Part shown: in pieces, positions 23,264-36,300 of the stretch | Layout of the letters: each line of letters begins with the position of its first letter | How positions within the stretch are numbered: position 1 is the first letter of the stretch | NCBI GenBank assembly: GCA_029204225.1 | Contig: CM055106.1 | Coordinates: 39,707,827 to 39,771,826, forward strand | DNA length: 64,000 nt | Source of the DNA: Diphasiastrum complanatum | Taxonomy: Eukaryota > Streptophyta > Lycopodiopsida > Lycopodiales > Lycopodiaceae | Direction: 5' to 3' | The notes under the pieces: model-generated | The model's database searches: none | What the model was told of the DNA's origin: nothing | What the model saw: only the letters and a program-made list of their open reading frames with translations | Translations under genes and position numbers: made by a program

Positions 23264-23973
23264 AAGTCTAAGAGTGATCTAATGATTAATGAATCTTGTG
23301 AAATCATTGACAATGAGTTATTTTTTAGCTTTACTTGAAAGGGCGAGTTCAAGGAGATAGGTACTATCAAATACTATCAATATTTTTGGTCAAGATCGAT
23401 TTGTGGACTGCTGATGTACTGTCCACACGTGTGAAACCGTACAACAACCTTCAAATTAATTTCCTTTAATGTTTTTGACCCAAAAATGTGCATACTAGTC
23501 CAAAATTCAAAGTTTTTGGTGCATTGTCTAGATCTAGGTTCAATCTATTGAATGCTAATGATCAAATAGTGTTTTGATTCATTGAAGCAATTCATTTTGA
23601 AGCATTAGATCAGATCTATAAGGCTGATTTGTTCGGATCTTAAGTGTGTGTGAAATATCAATCAAATTGTACTAGAATCAATATTTTGGAAGAGTGACTT
23701 GCTAGGATATTTGAAGTAGATCTATTATACCATCATCCAAGTTGAACTAGGTTGATTGGGCCAAGATTAGAAGCTTCTTGGAAAAATAAACATCTTCCCT
23801 TGTATTAATACATATTTTCAAGTCATCTCTAGCTGTATGCTTGTTCCTACTCAAACATTTCAATAATTGCATCAATATTGTAAAAATTAGTATGGCATTA
23901 AAAAAGTAATTGCTAGAGATATTTTTGTAATACAAATGGCAAATGAGAAGCATTGAAAATCAATTTCATACAT
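23264..23973. other. Leader of element D, then unassigned sequence
   Basis: Up to about 23700 the text looks like an LTR-element leader. The remainder probably reaches the 3' untranslated region of the ATXR4-like gene. Confidence 0.4.
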
Positions 23974-23979
23974 TTTATT
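23974..23979 (-). terminator. Candidate polyadenylation signal of the ATXR4-like gene
   Basis: AATAAA on the minus strand about 270 bp beyond the stop codon. The spacing is plausible, but the hexamer is common in AT-rich DNA. Confidence 0.3.
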
Positions 23980-24250
23980 TGGAGTACTTTCAACTTCATG
24001 TTGACTTCATTAACATTCACCTTGGAGACTTGAATCAAGAAAGAAACATGCTCCAAGTGATTAGAAATATGGAAGACTTGAATTAAGACACAAAATACAT
24101 TCCGCCTAACTCCCAAGTTTAGGTTTTACATATAACAAGTTAAGCCTCTTTTTTTCACAAGAGATAAAATCATATGAGTAACCAGATTAAGATATTATCA
24201 TAGGAACTATGATCAAAACTAGAAGCACATCACTACAAAAAAGAGAAATC

Positions 24251-24369
24251 TTAATCTCTTTCCATGCAACGAGGACACCCACAAACAAAGCCATATGCAT
24301 GCTTCAACAATGCTTGCCTCGAATCATATGACAAGCTTGCATCAATATAAGTGATTCGTAGTTCTTCAC
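24251..24369 (-). CDS. ATXR4: ATXR4-like last exon: EELRITYID to stop
   Basis: 119 bp after acceptor AATGTGACTAG. The G|GT junction makes the conserved Gly, then [24 protein letters not shown] and [11 protein letters not shown] followed by TAA. ITYID and the CxCxxC cluster are the end of the SET domain and its post-SET zinc site. It lies 15.6 kb from the previous exon. Confidence 0.87.
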
Positions 24370-27300
24370 CTAGTCACATTATGCGTAGCATTGTATATTA
24401 GAAAACAATAGAGGCCATACTTCTTTTCAGCTCCATTCCTAGAGCAATAATATTTTTCATAGATATATGCTACATCCATTAGCAATAAAACACTAAATTA
24501 GAGCTACAGAACTTGCTACATGATTGCTTTGTATACAAAATCCTAAGAAGGAAAAGCATTAAGAAATGGATCATGCCATATGTAGATCCAAAAATTACAA
24601 CTAGAGACCAACTATAAGTAGCAGGTGAGATAGTCCTCGTGCAAGCATAAAACGCATTTTAGAGGATTATGACCAAAATAATACATAGAACACTAAAAGA
24701 CCATACATTTATTGACTAGGAAAATGTATATGCTTTGATCAAATGAATAAAATTATAAGTGTGTGATTAAGGAATATTTGAAGTTGACTTGAAGCTAGAA
24801 TTGTAACTACCCTCTCCAATCATTCACTTGTAACATGCACGCACATGCACCATTCTTTTCAGTCCAACATTATTGTTATTGTCATATGCTTCAACGGCTA
24901 GGGTTTTCTTCCATAGAATGATTTTGTTGAAAGTATTACGTTGAAGAACTATTCAGTTGAGTGAATTAGTCAAACTTGAAACATGGACTTTTGGTAATGC
25001 TTCCAATAACCCGTTTACTCCTAAATAATATGCTAACTTTACAATCAATGTCCAAGTTATGAGGCTCAACTCAACACCTCACCTTACATGGCATGATGAA
25101 GTTCAAGCTGATCATTGTCCTTGTCGATGCTACATGAGATAATGTTATCGTAGTAACCTTACTTTTGGGTTAAGATGCTTAAAAACCCTAAGTTTTAAGC
25201 ATGGTGCAATTTTTTATGGTTCTTAATTTTATACCATGGGCTTGTATGTCATGATAAGAGAGTTTAAATACAAATACAACTATCTATTAATTCGTAACAT
25301 GAATTTCAAAGAGTAGTTTAACCTTATTGTATTTAAGTGACACTGCCTCTTTCTGATATGTCCTTTTTTTATATTTGAGTAATAAGGGACAACCTAAGAG
25401 TTTTTGGCAAGAACAACAAGATTGTTGAAGTTGTGGGATTTTTTCTTTGATTTCACTATTGCAAAAACAATGACTCAATACTTACAAGATACTACTTTGA
25501 ATAGACATGATTACTAATGAAACTCTTAGTGTCCCATAGGCCAAACAACCTTATTAAAATAGGCGAATTGGGACTAGTTTCTTACGACTGAATTTCAGCC
25601 TCTTTGCATATTTCAACTTTATAGTAGGCTCCTAATGTGGTGGTCTTGCTCGCCTACCTATACCTGATAAGTTAGGAGCTATGTGAGGATGATAGGTGTC
25701 CTTGTTTCAAACAAGCCACAATTTAGTTTAGTGCACTTGCCTGAGCCTTTTATATTGTGCAATTGTAAGAATTGTTTTGAGATAGCTTTTTGAGATGGCC
25801 TCTTTAAACTTGGAGAAAAAGAGGTTATCTATCTTCAGAACTCAAGTGACATAAACAGCCCCAACTTTGAATGTCAAGAGACCTGGCAAGTTTGCACAAA
25901 CGTTTCAAAATGTTCCATTTTTTTTTTGGGAGTGATTCTTAAATATGTGAAAAAATGTTGTTTGTTTGTTTTGAGGATTATTGATAGAAATTTGTTAAGG
26001 TTGAATTATAATCATGTACTGGCTAAAAATGACCTTAAAAAATTAGTAATCAACTGGCATCATAATCTAGGATTTGTTACATATGTTCTAGTGTTTTCAT
26101 TACTACTTCCTCATGCCTCAAATCTCAATTTTAAAATCAAGGCTTTTTATCTAATGAAGGTTGTTAACCTTTAGGCTTTAGGATTATTTATGTAATGGAA
26201 TAATCAATAACTATGTACATTATTCATATTAGAGTGTCATAGATTAGTCCTTAAAGTAGGCTTTATCATACAAATTTACAAACCTATTAGATTGTAAACT
26301 TCAATTTTTATATCCAAATCAATAAGCATTGTAAATCTATGAATAGTAAATTGTATCATGGTTCATGAGCCATATTGTTTAATGTTATATAGAATCTGCA
26401 TACCAAATACCTAAGATGTAAACCCTTTCTTAACTTACATATCAATATCGAATACACTACATGAATCTATGTAGATAAATTACATCCAATTTAAATTGAA
26501 TGTCAAGTTACAAAGATGATGTTCAAATAGACACGTTGTAGATACAAACCAAGAAGATGGTTGTAGTCCTTAGTATTTTCTATGATTGTTTTAATATATC
26601 TCAAAAAAAATTTGTGAAGGAGATGACAACATTTGAATAAGAGTTTTGCACTTGGTTTTATAGTGCGAAATGTTGAGGGCTGTGGAACATGTTTCGATGC
26701 AACTAATGTCTTAGGTTGCAAAACTTTGTATGCTAAGATTACAACAATCACTTGCAATGACGTAAGAGGCTTCAGAAGCAATTAAAGCTAAGCCTTTGTC
26801 GTCCATAGGGGCTAGGATTTTCATGAAGAAATGGAGAAGGGGGGGGGGGGTGTTGTTGAAAGCCTTGTTGGGCACCTTTTTGGGGTATCCATTTATGTAC
26901 GTACATTGCGGCATGCTCTACTGGTGTGTTACAAATAACTATCCAAGCGCAAAAGCACCAAGAATGCCAAATAAAGGCATCAACAAGAACCACATGACCA
27001 AAGAGCAAGATGTGTTGACCATCATATTCATCTTCTCAAGATCAACCTCCACACCGTTCTTCCTCCCATGCAAGTACAAAGCATTAATGTGTCATTGTAG
27101 CCTCTCTCTGGACGTGGATATTGGAACAACATCAACATTCCTAGCCACCAGATTGTTGTATCACCAACTCCAACTACAAATCATCAATATAAACGCCAGG
27201 TTATATAGGTGACAATAGGAATTCTTTCTTCACACCAATGGTACTGGAGATTGTCTCAAATGTATTCTCCTAAAATCTGAAATGTCCTACCATCATCTCA

Positions 27301-30300
27301 TATAAACACAATTGCAAATGGATTCAACTCAAATGTATTATTCTGAGATCTGAAATGTCCTACCATCCTCTCAAAATCATCCAAACGTTTGAAACCTTTG
27401 AAAAAATCATCCAAACGTTTGAAACCTTTTTACCCACTTTTAGAATGTAAAATTTAAGGTTTTTACAGTGCTCGGTAGGCTCATCATCATCATCATCATC
27501 CAAATCTCCCAAAGCAATCAGCGGGATCAGATGCACCACTTGCCCCCTGGATGTCCCATCTCTCATGAAGTTCCTCTCTCTCAACTTCCAAACCAATTAA
27601 TCTATCTACATCGCCTTCAACCTCCAAGTCATTTAGTTTGAGTTCAAGTTTTTGGAATTCACGATTTCTCATTTTTTACAACAATTGAAGATTGAAATGG
27701 ATGAAAACCACTTCCGCATCACTCGCTTGTCTCATCCCCAACCATCGTGGATGCAACACATACCCAGCTGCACGGAAAGGTGAGTGCATCATATTCCAAC
27801 GTTCCATACAAATTCCTCAAAGTTATGGACTCGGCTCATTACATTTGCTGCATCCATTCTTTTATTCTTTATTATGCATAAGCAGGCCTATGGGCTCTTT
27901 TTATTCATGTATTGGCCTTGGGCCCTATTTATTCACATTTTTAGGATGTGGTCATATTGATTTGGAGTGGGGGCGCGCACTATTTTCCCTCCAAATCTTC
28001 TGCCTCCCTCTATTTTTGAATTCCTACTTTAGGGTTCATTCGTAGGGTATATATGTTACGAGCTCGTAACCAGTGCCGAACCCTAGAGAACACAGATAGG
28101 TCAGATACCACAGTCAGGGTCGTGTCCAGCGTACATGACCAACAGGGCAAGACAGTGTGAGTAGTGTGCCCCAGCATGGTCCATAGCCATGGCGGGCCTA
28201 ACACAGCCTAGGGACCCTGTCAGCAGGATAGGGCCCCCAGTTGGGTCCCGACGTGCAGTCGGCCACGTCAGTGCCATGTGGCCGACACTTGGCAGTAGCA
28301 TGCTACCAGTCCTCACACTGGGCTAGGAGGGGCTTACTCTATATCAGGGAGTAGGCAAGGTTGGGTGGATCAGTTAGTGTTTGCCCTACTGTGGTGTTAG
28401 GATCTATTACACTGGTATCAGAGCCATCTCCATCCTAGGGAGTTCAGGACAGCAGTAGAGAAAGCTATCAGAAGATAGGAAAGATTTCTCAGATTCTCAG
28501 GAAAGAATTGAGGAGGAAAATCGCTGTAGGAACAGCTTTCAAATCCTTGAAATTTGCTGGGAATTTACAGTTGTTTGAGGCACAATCCCTTGTAGAAGCT
28601 CAGTGCTGAAAAATCAGGGATTTACCCTTGATTTTTATGTATCAGTTGTGGATTTTTGAGCACATTTTAAATAGAAAACGTGGAGCAGGTCCAGCGCTGC
28701 CAAATTGGGTGGAAACTTCGAATTTGGAGTGAAATTTTCTGGAATTTGGAGCGGATCTGAGACAGAATCGTGGGTGCAGGTCCAGCGCTGAAGGTCTTTG
28801 GCAGAAACCACAAGTTTGCAACTGTTTTTGGGTCCTAAAACGGGAATTTTGGAGCAAAAAGTATACACCTCAGACAGTGAGGGAAGGGGCCAAGACGATC
28901 AGAAGTTTGTTTCTTTTTCTTGGTACCTTGATCTCTGATTTTTCCGGACAGCAGATCTGAAAGCAGTGGAGGAAGAGCTGAAAGGGCTTTTCTTGATTCT
29001 CTCGGTGGAAGTACAGTTCTCAGAAAGAGCTAAGTTTTCTTTCCCTCCTTGTACAGTTGTAAATTAGTCTTTTAGACTTTTTTTCCTTCAGAAGTTAAGG
29101 TAGCTCTCTTTCAGTTCCGAAGATGACCACTCCTCAGGGACCTGATCAACCCCCGGAGAGAGGCTTCGACGAACTTGAAACAGAAGCCTTGGCTTACAAA
29201 AAAGGGAAGAAACCCATGGAAGTGGAAGAACAGGAACAGTTCGCCGAAGAACTCGACGAACTGGTTACCAAGGAGCAGTTCCTCCAATTGGTAACAGAAG
29301 TGGATGAACTGAAGTTGGCATTAGCCAATTTCAAGTCCAGTGTGGACGACTCGTTCGCTGAACTCAAAAACTTGTTTTTGAGTTCCGCGAAAGGAAGCCT
29401 TCCCTCCACTTCTCAGTTATCCCCTTCTCCACTTCCATCAGTTTCGGGTGAGACTTTACGGTCTCACCCCAGTGTTTTTAAAGATTTAAAGCCTCCTACT
29501 TTTAATGGGGAAGAGAAGGATAGAAATGCAGATATTCTACAAACCTTCCTCAGCAAATGGAAGAACATTCATGCTCTTAAACAGACCCCTGACCATTTGC
29601 AAGCAATTGAGGCCAGTCTTTCTTTAGGGCCTATGGCCTATAAGTGGTGGTTAAATCTTCAAGAGACTGGGCAGACTCCCCGGTCATGGAAAGCTTTTGA
29701 AGAAGCTTTCCTAAGAGAATTTCTACCAGAGAATGAACTTGATAGAGCCTGGGAAGCCTGGGAAAGAACAGTAATGGACAAGTCCCTCATCCAATATATC
29801 TCGCAGTATCGAGAAGCAATTTTAAAGATTAAAAATATGGATGACTATCAAAAAATCAGGGGATTTGTCCGTGGCCTCAAAGATGAATATAAAGTAGAGG
29901 TCCAGATAAACTCGCCTACTACCCTTGAGCAAGCTTTCAGATATGCTCAAATCTATGATGATTCAGTGGGTAGGAAGAGAGCGAGACAGCAACCACTTTC
30001 TGAGCAGCTTCCTCAGAAAGACTTTCAATTTAAAAAGAAATTTTTAAAAAGAAAGAAAGAAGATAAATTTAAAGGTGAAGCTCCTCAGAAACGCCCTTCA
30101 CTCATACAGCCCTTAAAACCAGATGATTTTGAGAAAGCCAAACAAGAACGTTTGTGCTTTGTGTGTATGGGCAAGGGACACACAGTCAGACAATGTCCCA
30201 AGGGGCCTTTCACTAAAAAAGATAAAAAACAAGTTCATCTTGTTCAGACTGTATGTTTCCCAAGTGACTCGGCAGCTTCCGAGATCAAAGTGTATCATGA

Positions 30301-33300
30301 AGATCATGAACACTGTTGCCAGCTGACCTCTGCAATGCTAGCGAGACCCTTCAGCTTTGGGCCGCATGACCTAGTACGTATGCATGGGAAAGTTGGTAAC
30401 CAGTCAGTAAGAGTCATGGTTGATGATGGGGCAACCCATAATTTCATCAACCACACCCTGGTTAAAAAGCTTAAACTACCAGAAGTACCTGGTCAGCATA
30501 GGTACATAGTTTCATTAGCTAAGGGTGAAGATAAAAAAATATGGGAAACTATGGTAAGTAAGTTAAATCTTGGTATTCAGGGGTACCAAGATCAAATAAA
30601 CTTTCAGATAATGCACCTGGATCGAACAGACATTGTTCTCGGGAGAGATTGGCTCTACAATTTAGGACCTTCCCTCCACAGAAACTATCAGGAGAACACC
30701 CTCAGCTTTCAGTATAAAGGCCGAGAGATCCAGTTGCATGGGGAGCATGATGTTCCCAACAGCCCTATGGTCTGCAGTTCAGAGCTCTGTCAGCTAATCG
30801 GAGACAAAGACCATCAGGTATTCTTATGTGACTTTCAGTTTATTCCTGAAGTTTCTATTTCCAGTTCTATTCAGCAGAACATCAGTAAATTAGAAACTTT
30901 ATTGTCTAAATTTAAAGATGTTTTTCCTGAAGATTTGCCACATGGTTTACCACCTAGCAGAGAGGTAGATCATGTAATAAACCTAGTACCAGGTACAGCA
31001 CCTGTTTCTAAACCTCCGTATCGGGTCAGCCGAACAGAGGATGAAGAAATAACTAGGCAGTTAACAGACTATCTTGGGAAAGGCCAAATTCAGACCAGTA
31101 GTTCACCATGGGCCTCACCAGTCCTATTGGTGAAAAAGAAGGAGGGGTCTATGCGTCTTTGCGTAGATTACAGAGCCCTCAATAAAGTCACAATTAAGAA
31201 TAAATACCCTATGCCTCGGGCAGACGAGTTGTTTGATCAACTCGACGGGGCTAAGTTTTTCAGCAAAATAGACCTCAGAACGGGATATCATCAAGTCCGT
31301 ATAAAATCGGAAGATGTCTCGAAAACAGCTTTTAGGACTCGTCACGGTCATTATGAGTTTAAGGTGATGCCATTTGGGCTCACAAATGCTCCAGCTACCT
31401 TTATGACCTTGATGAACAGTGTCCTCAGACCATACTTGGGTAAGTTTGTAGTCGTATTTTTAGATGACATCCTCGTCTACAGCAAAACGAGGAAGGAGCA
31501 TCTAAAACACCTCAGAAAGGTGTTTCGACTGCTTAGAAAGCATAAGCTTTATGCTAAACAATCCAAGTGTGAATTCTTCGTTGAAGAAGTAGCATATTTG
31601 GGTCACATTATCTCTTCAGATGGGATTAAGATGGACCCAAATAAGGTTAAAGCCATACTCAGTTGGTTGAGACCTCAGAATATTTTGGAACTTCAAATCT
31701 TTCTTGGTCTGGCGGGATATTACAGACGATTTGTCAAGGAATATGCTCAGATAGCAGTCCCTATGACAAATCTCCTTAAGGGGAAGGGAAAGGAGTTCAT
31801 TTGGGAGTCCGCACAACAGGAGAGCTTTGATGCTCTCAAAACAGCCTTAGCTACAGCACCAGTTTTAAAGGTCGTCGACCCCAATCAACCATTTGTGGTC
31901 GAAACAGATGCTAGCGACTTTGCACTAGGTGCTGTGCTAACTCAGGGTGGACGACCAGTTGCGTTCGAGAGTAAAAAACTCGAGCCAGCACAGACTAGGT
32001 ATAGTGCCTATGAAAAGGAACTCTTTTCTATAGTCCATGCCCTTAAGACTTGGAGAGGCATTATTTGTATGGTGCCAACTTTGAGGTCCTGACAGACCAT
32101 GAGAGTCTCAGATACCTTTGCAATCAACCTGAGCTTAGAGGTCGGAAAGCTCGTTGGGCAGAGTTGATGCAAGAGTTTGACATGTCTATCAGATATAGGC
32201 GTGGAAAATTCAATACAGTAGCAGATGCCCTTAGCAGAATGCCTATGATAAACGAGCTGAGTTTTACTCAGATTCGTAATGAGTTACTCGAGTCCTTGAG
32301 AGGGAAATGCCAGCATGATGCATTCTTCTCTATTATCTGGAACTCAGTCCAGAACAGACAGTTACAGACTCCAGAACCAGTTCCCGGGGCTGGTGCCAGT
32401 TCATCCAAGAATACGGCAGCTTCCGTTGAGGATGATGATGAGTCCGAGTATACGTCATCAGATGACGTTGAGGATTCTGAGCCTGTATTACCCAAGCAAA
32501 CCCCAGTGGTTGAGGGTCAGTTGACTCAAGGATTCAAATGGAAACAGTATTCCATTCAGGATGAGTACTTGCTCTATAGAGATAGAGTATGTGTCCCCAA
32601 TTCAGAGGATTATAGGCAGCAGGTCCTATATGAATATCATGACAATCCTAGCGCGGGACACCCAGGCATACAGAAGACCTATGAGCTTCTTCGTAGGCAA
32701 TTTTTCTGGCCCAGTATGAAAAAGGACGTCCACCAGTATGTAACCAGTTGCCAGAAATGTCAAGTAAATAAAGCAGAGCGTTTAAAGGCAGGAGGGTTGT
32801 TGCATCCCTTAGAAATACCAGCTGGTAAATGGGAGAGTATCTCCATGGATTTTATAGTAGGCCTGCCTAAAACCCAAAAGGGTAATGACGCTATATGGGT
32901 CACAGTTGACCGTCTGACCAAAATGGCTCATTTTATTCCGACCAAAGCAACCGTTAGAGCTCCAGAGTTAGCGAGGTTGTTTGTAGACGGGCTATTTAAA
33001 TTGTACGGTCTACCTTCCGGCATAGTCAGCGACCGGGACAGTAAGTTTACTGGAAATTTTTGGAGGGCAGTATTCCATCATCTCCATACTAAACTTAATA
33101 TGAGTACCACCGACCATCCACAGACGGACGGTCAAACAGAAAGGGTAAATCAAGTGCTGGAGGATATGCTTCGTGCATACGTCAGCAAGAGGCAGACTAA
33201 TTGGGAGGAGTATCTCTCGATATTAGAGTTTGCTTACAACAGTACCAAACATTCAGCTACGGGATACAGCCCATTTATGCTGATGTACGGTTTTCAGCCA

Positions 33301-36300
33301 CGCTCACCCACAGCTGTAGGGTTTAAACAAGAAAAAGTTGAAGCAGCCAGAAACTTTTTAGAAGACCTAAACCAGATGATAGAACATGCTAAGCGTAGCA
33401 TTAGACAATCCCAGGATCGAGCCAGGCATTATGCAGATCCACACAGACGGGATGTGCAGTTCTCCACTGGTGAGAAAGTCTACTTGAGAGTCCCAGTTGA
33501 CTCTAAAACCCTCAAATCAGGAGTGTGTGCTAAGTTGTCTCCAAGGTATTGTGGTCCCTTTACCATCAGTAGGAGACTAGGCGAGGTCACCTATGAACTA
33601 GAACTCCCACACAGCAGTAAGGTTTTTCCAGTTTTTCATGTAAGTCAGTTACGAAAAGCCTTAACCAGATCAGATAATCTGGTAGGGGACAGTGTTCTAG
33701 TTCTCCCATTGGATCCTCAACAACCTCCACATGAACCAGAGGAGATTCTTGATAGTAGAGAGACGCAGACTCGTCATACTCTATACCGAGAATATCTGGT
33801 TAAGTGGAATGATCAGCCTGTTGAGAATGCCACTTGGGAAAGAGGCAGCGTCCTTCGCAAGATTTTTCCAGACTTTGTCTTAGAGGACCAAGACGGTTTT
33901 TAAGGGGGAGGGAGTGTTACGAGCTCGTAACCAGTGCCGAACCCTAGAGAACACAGATAGGTCAGATACCACAGTCAGGGTCGTGTCCAGCGTACATGAC
34001 CAACAGGGCAAGACAGTGTGAGTAGTGTGCCCCAGCATGGTCCATAGCCATGGCGGGCCTAACACAGCCTAGGGACCCTGTCAGCAGGATAGGGCCCCCA
34101 GTTGGGTCCCGACGTGCAGTCGGCCACGTCAGTGCCATGTGGCCGACACTTGGCAGTAGCATGCTACCAGTCCTCACACTGGGCTAGGAGGGGCTTACTC
34201 TATATCAGGGAGTAGGCAAGGTTGGGTGGATCAGTTAGTGTTTGCCCTACTGTGGTGTTAGGATCTATTACAATATATAGGACAACATTGTAGTCTTTTA
34301 TTTAGTTGATGATGATTGCTTTCTAGCATAGCTAGTGAATCTCAGCTTGTAACTTGCCATCAGAGCACTTTCTTGAGCAGGGGGTTCAAGAGCAGATTTT
34401 TCTCTATAGTTTGAATATTCAGCCTATGGATCTACTTGTCTTGCAGGTTTTTCATCACTGATTGGAAGAGGATCAACGCCCATCTTGCCCACCTTCTTGC
34501 ACCTTTTCTCTACCATTTTTCAGCACCCATTTGCTGCCATTTTCAATGACCATCTCCTACTATTTCTAGTGCTCATTTACACCTACTTTTTGCACCCATT
34601 TGCTGCCATTTTTTGCGCCTATCTACTGCATGACCTTCGTGTGGCTACGATTGACCCGCAGTGGCTAGTTCGCCAACGTAATATGTTTCGCAGCCTTACC
34701 TATACTGGTGAGTTGACTGCTTATATTGACCAGTTTATTGAGCTTTTTTACCTTTTTGGTGATCTAAACCCTACTGAAGTTATTTCACGCTTTATTGTTG
34801 GTCTTAGAGGTTCTTTACGATATGATGTATCATCCTTCTGGCCTCCTACTCTCTCTGATGCTATTTCCTTGGCTACTGCCTTGCAACATAAGTACCCTAA
34901 GTTATCCACTTCATTTATCTTTTCCAAGATTGACCTTCGTTCTGGATACCACCAAATCATGATGCATCCTTCTGATGAGCATAAGACTGTGTTTCGTACT
35001 CACTTAGGTTTGTATGAGTTTCGTGTTTTTCCTTTTGGTGTTCAAAATGGTCCACCCACGTTTCAGAATGCTATGAATAATGTTTTACGTCCTCTTCTTG
35101 GTATTTGTGTTTTAGTATATTTTGACAACATTCTTGTTTTTAGTACTTCTTTGTCTGACCATGTGTCGCATCTCTCGTCTGTGTTTGAGTTATTTGTTAA
35201 GCATCATATGTTCGCTAAATTGTTGAAATGTTCCTTTGTTGTTGCTGAGATTGAGTTTTTGGGTTTCCTTGTTTGTGATGGTCGTGTTCGTCTTGATCCT
35301 CGGAAAGTTCAGGCTAAGGATTGGCATGTTCCAATTGACGTTCATTCTGTTTGTATGTTTTTAGGTATGGCTACTCATCTTCGTCGTCATGTTAAGTATT
35401 TCGCCACTATGGTTGTCCCGCTTCATTCTTTGTTGAAAAAGTCTCATACGTTTGTTTGGACTCCTGAGTGTCAGATTGCTTTTGATGCTTTACGTCATGC
35501 CATCGTTTCTGCAGCCGTTATGTGTTTGCCACAGTTTGATCAGAGGTTTATTGTTGAGACTGATGCTAGTTCTGTTGGTCTAGGCGCTCTTCTTCGTCAG
35601 TCTGAGTGCGTCATTGCTTACAAGTCTCGTCGTTTGCGCTCTTATGAGCAACGTTATTTTGTTCATGAGAAAGAGCTACTTGTTGTTATCCATGCTCTTA
35701 AGAAGTGACGCCATTATTTGTATCGTGTTCCTTTTGATATTGTAACTGATCATTAGTCTCTTCGTTATCTCTTTTCTCAACGTGATCTTAGTGATCGTCA
35801 ATATCGTTGGTTACAGTTTTTACAATCTTTCCATTTTGACATTTTGTATCGTCCAGGAAAGTCGAACACGGTAGCTGATGCTTTATTTCATCTTCCTGCT
35901 TTGTTACATAGTCTTGTTGCCTTCTTGGTTTGATATCGGCTACATATTTGTCTTGTCCTGACTTTTGTGATGTTTATCGTTCTCGTCCACTTCCTTCCTC
36001 TCGGAAGTTCTAGGTTTATACTTTTGTTGATAATCGTTTTATATCATATCATTCTACTGTTGATGGGCAGACTGAGGTCTTTAATCGGATCCTTGAGGAT
36101 TATCTTCGGCATTTTGTTTCTCTTTCATGGAAGGATTGGAATCAACACTTACGTTTGGCAGAGTATAGCTATAATAGCTCTGTTAGTACAAGTACTGGAG
36201 TTTCTCCTTTCTTATTGGCTCATGGGTATGCTCTTCTTTTGCTAGGGGTGCCTCTTCCTCCTGATGATACACCAGTCACCATTGCTTCTTTCTTATCAGG

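Larger units (their letters stand above)
28049..34277 (+). mobile_element. Ty3/gypsy chromovirus G, nearly whole
   Basis: The target duplication ATATA is at 28049-28053 and 34273-34277. LTRs of 358 bp (28054-28411 and 33915-34272) look identical base for base, so it is very young. The tRNA-Met-type primer site is 28413-28425 and the purine tract 33902-33914. The interior is of full size with every expected part present. It appears to have about one break, which could even be a sequencing error. It lies inside the 5' LTR of element H. Confidence 0.96.
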
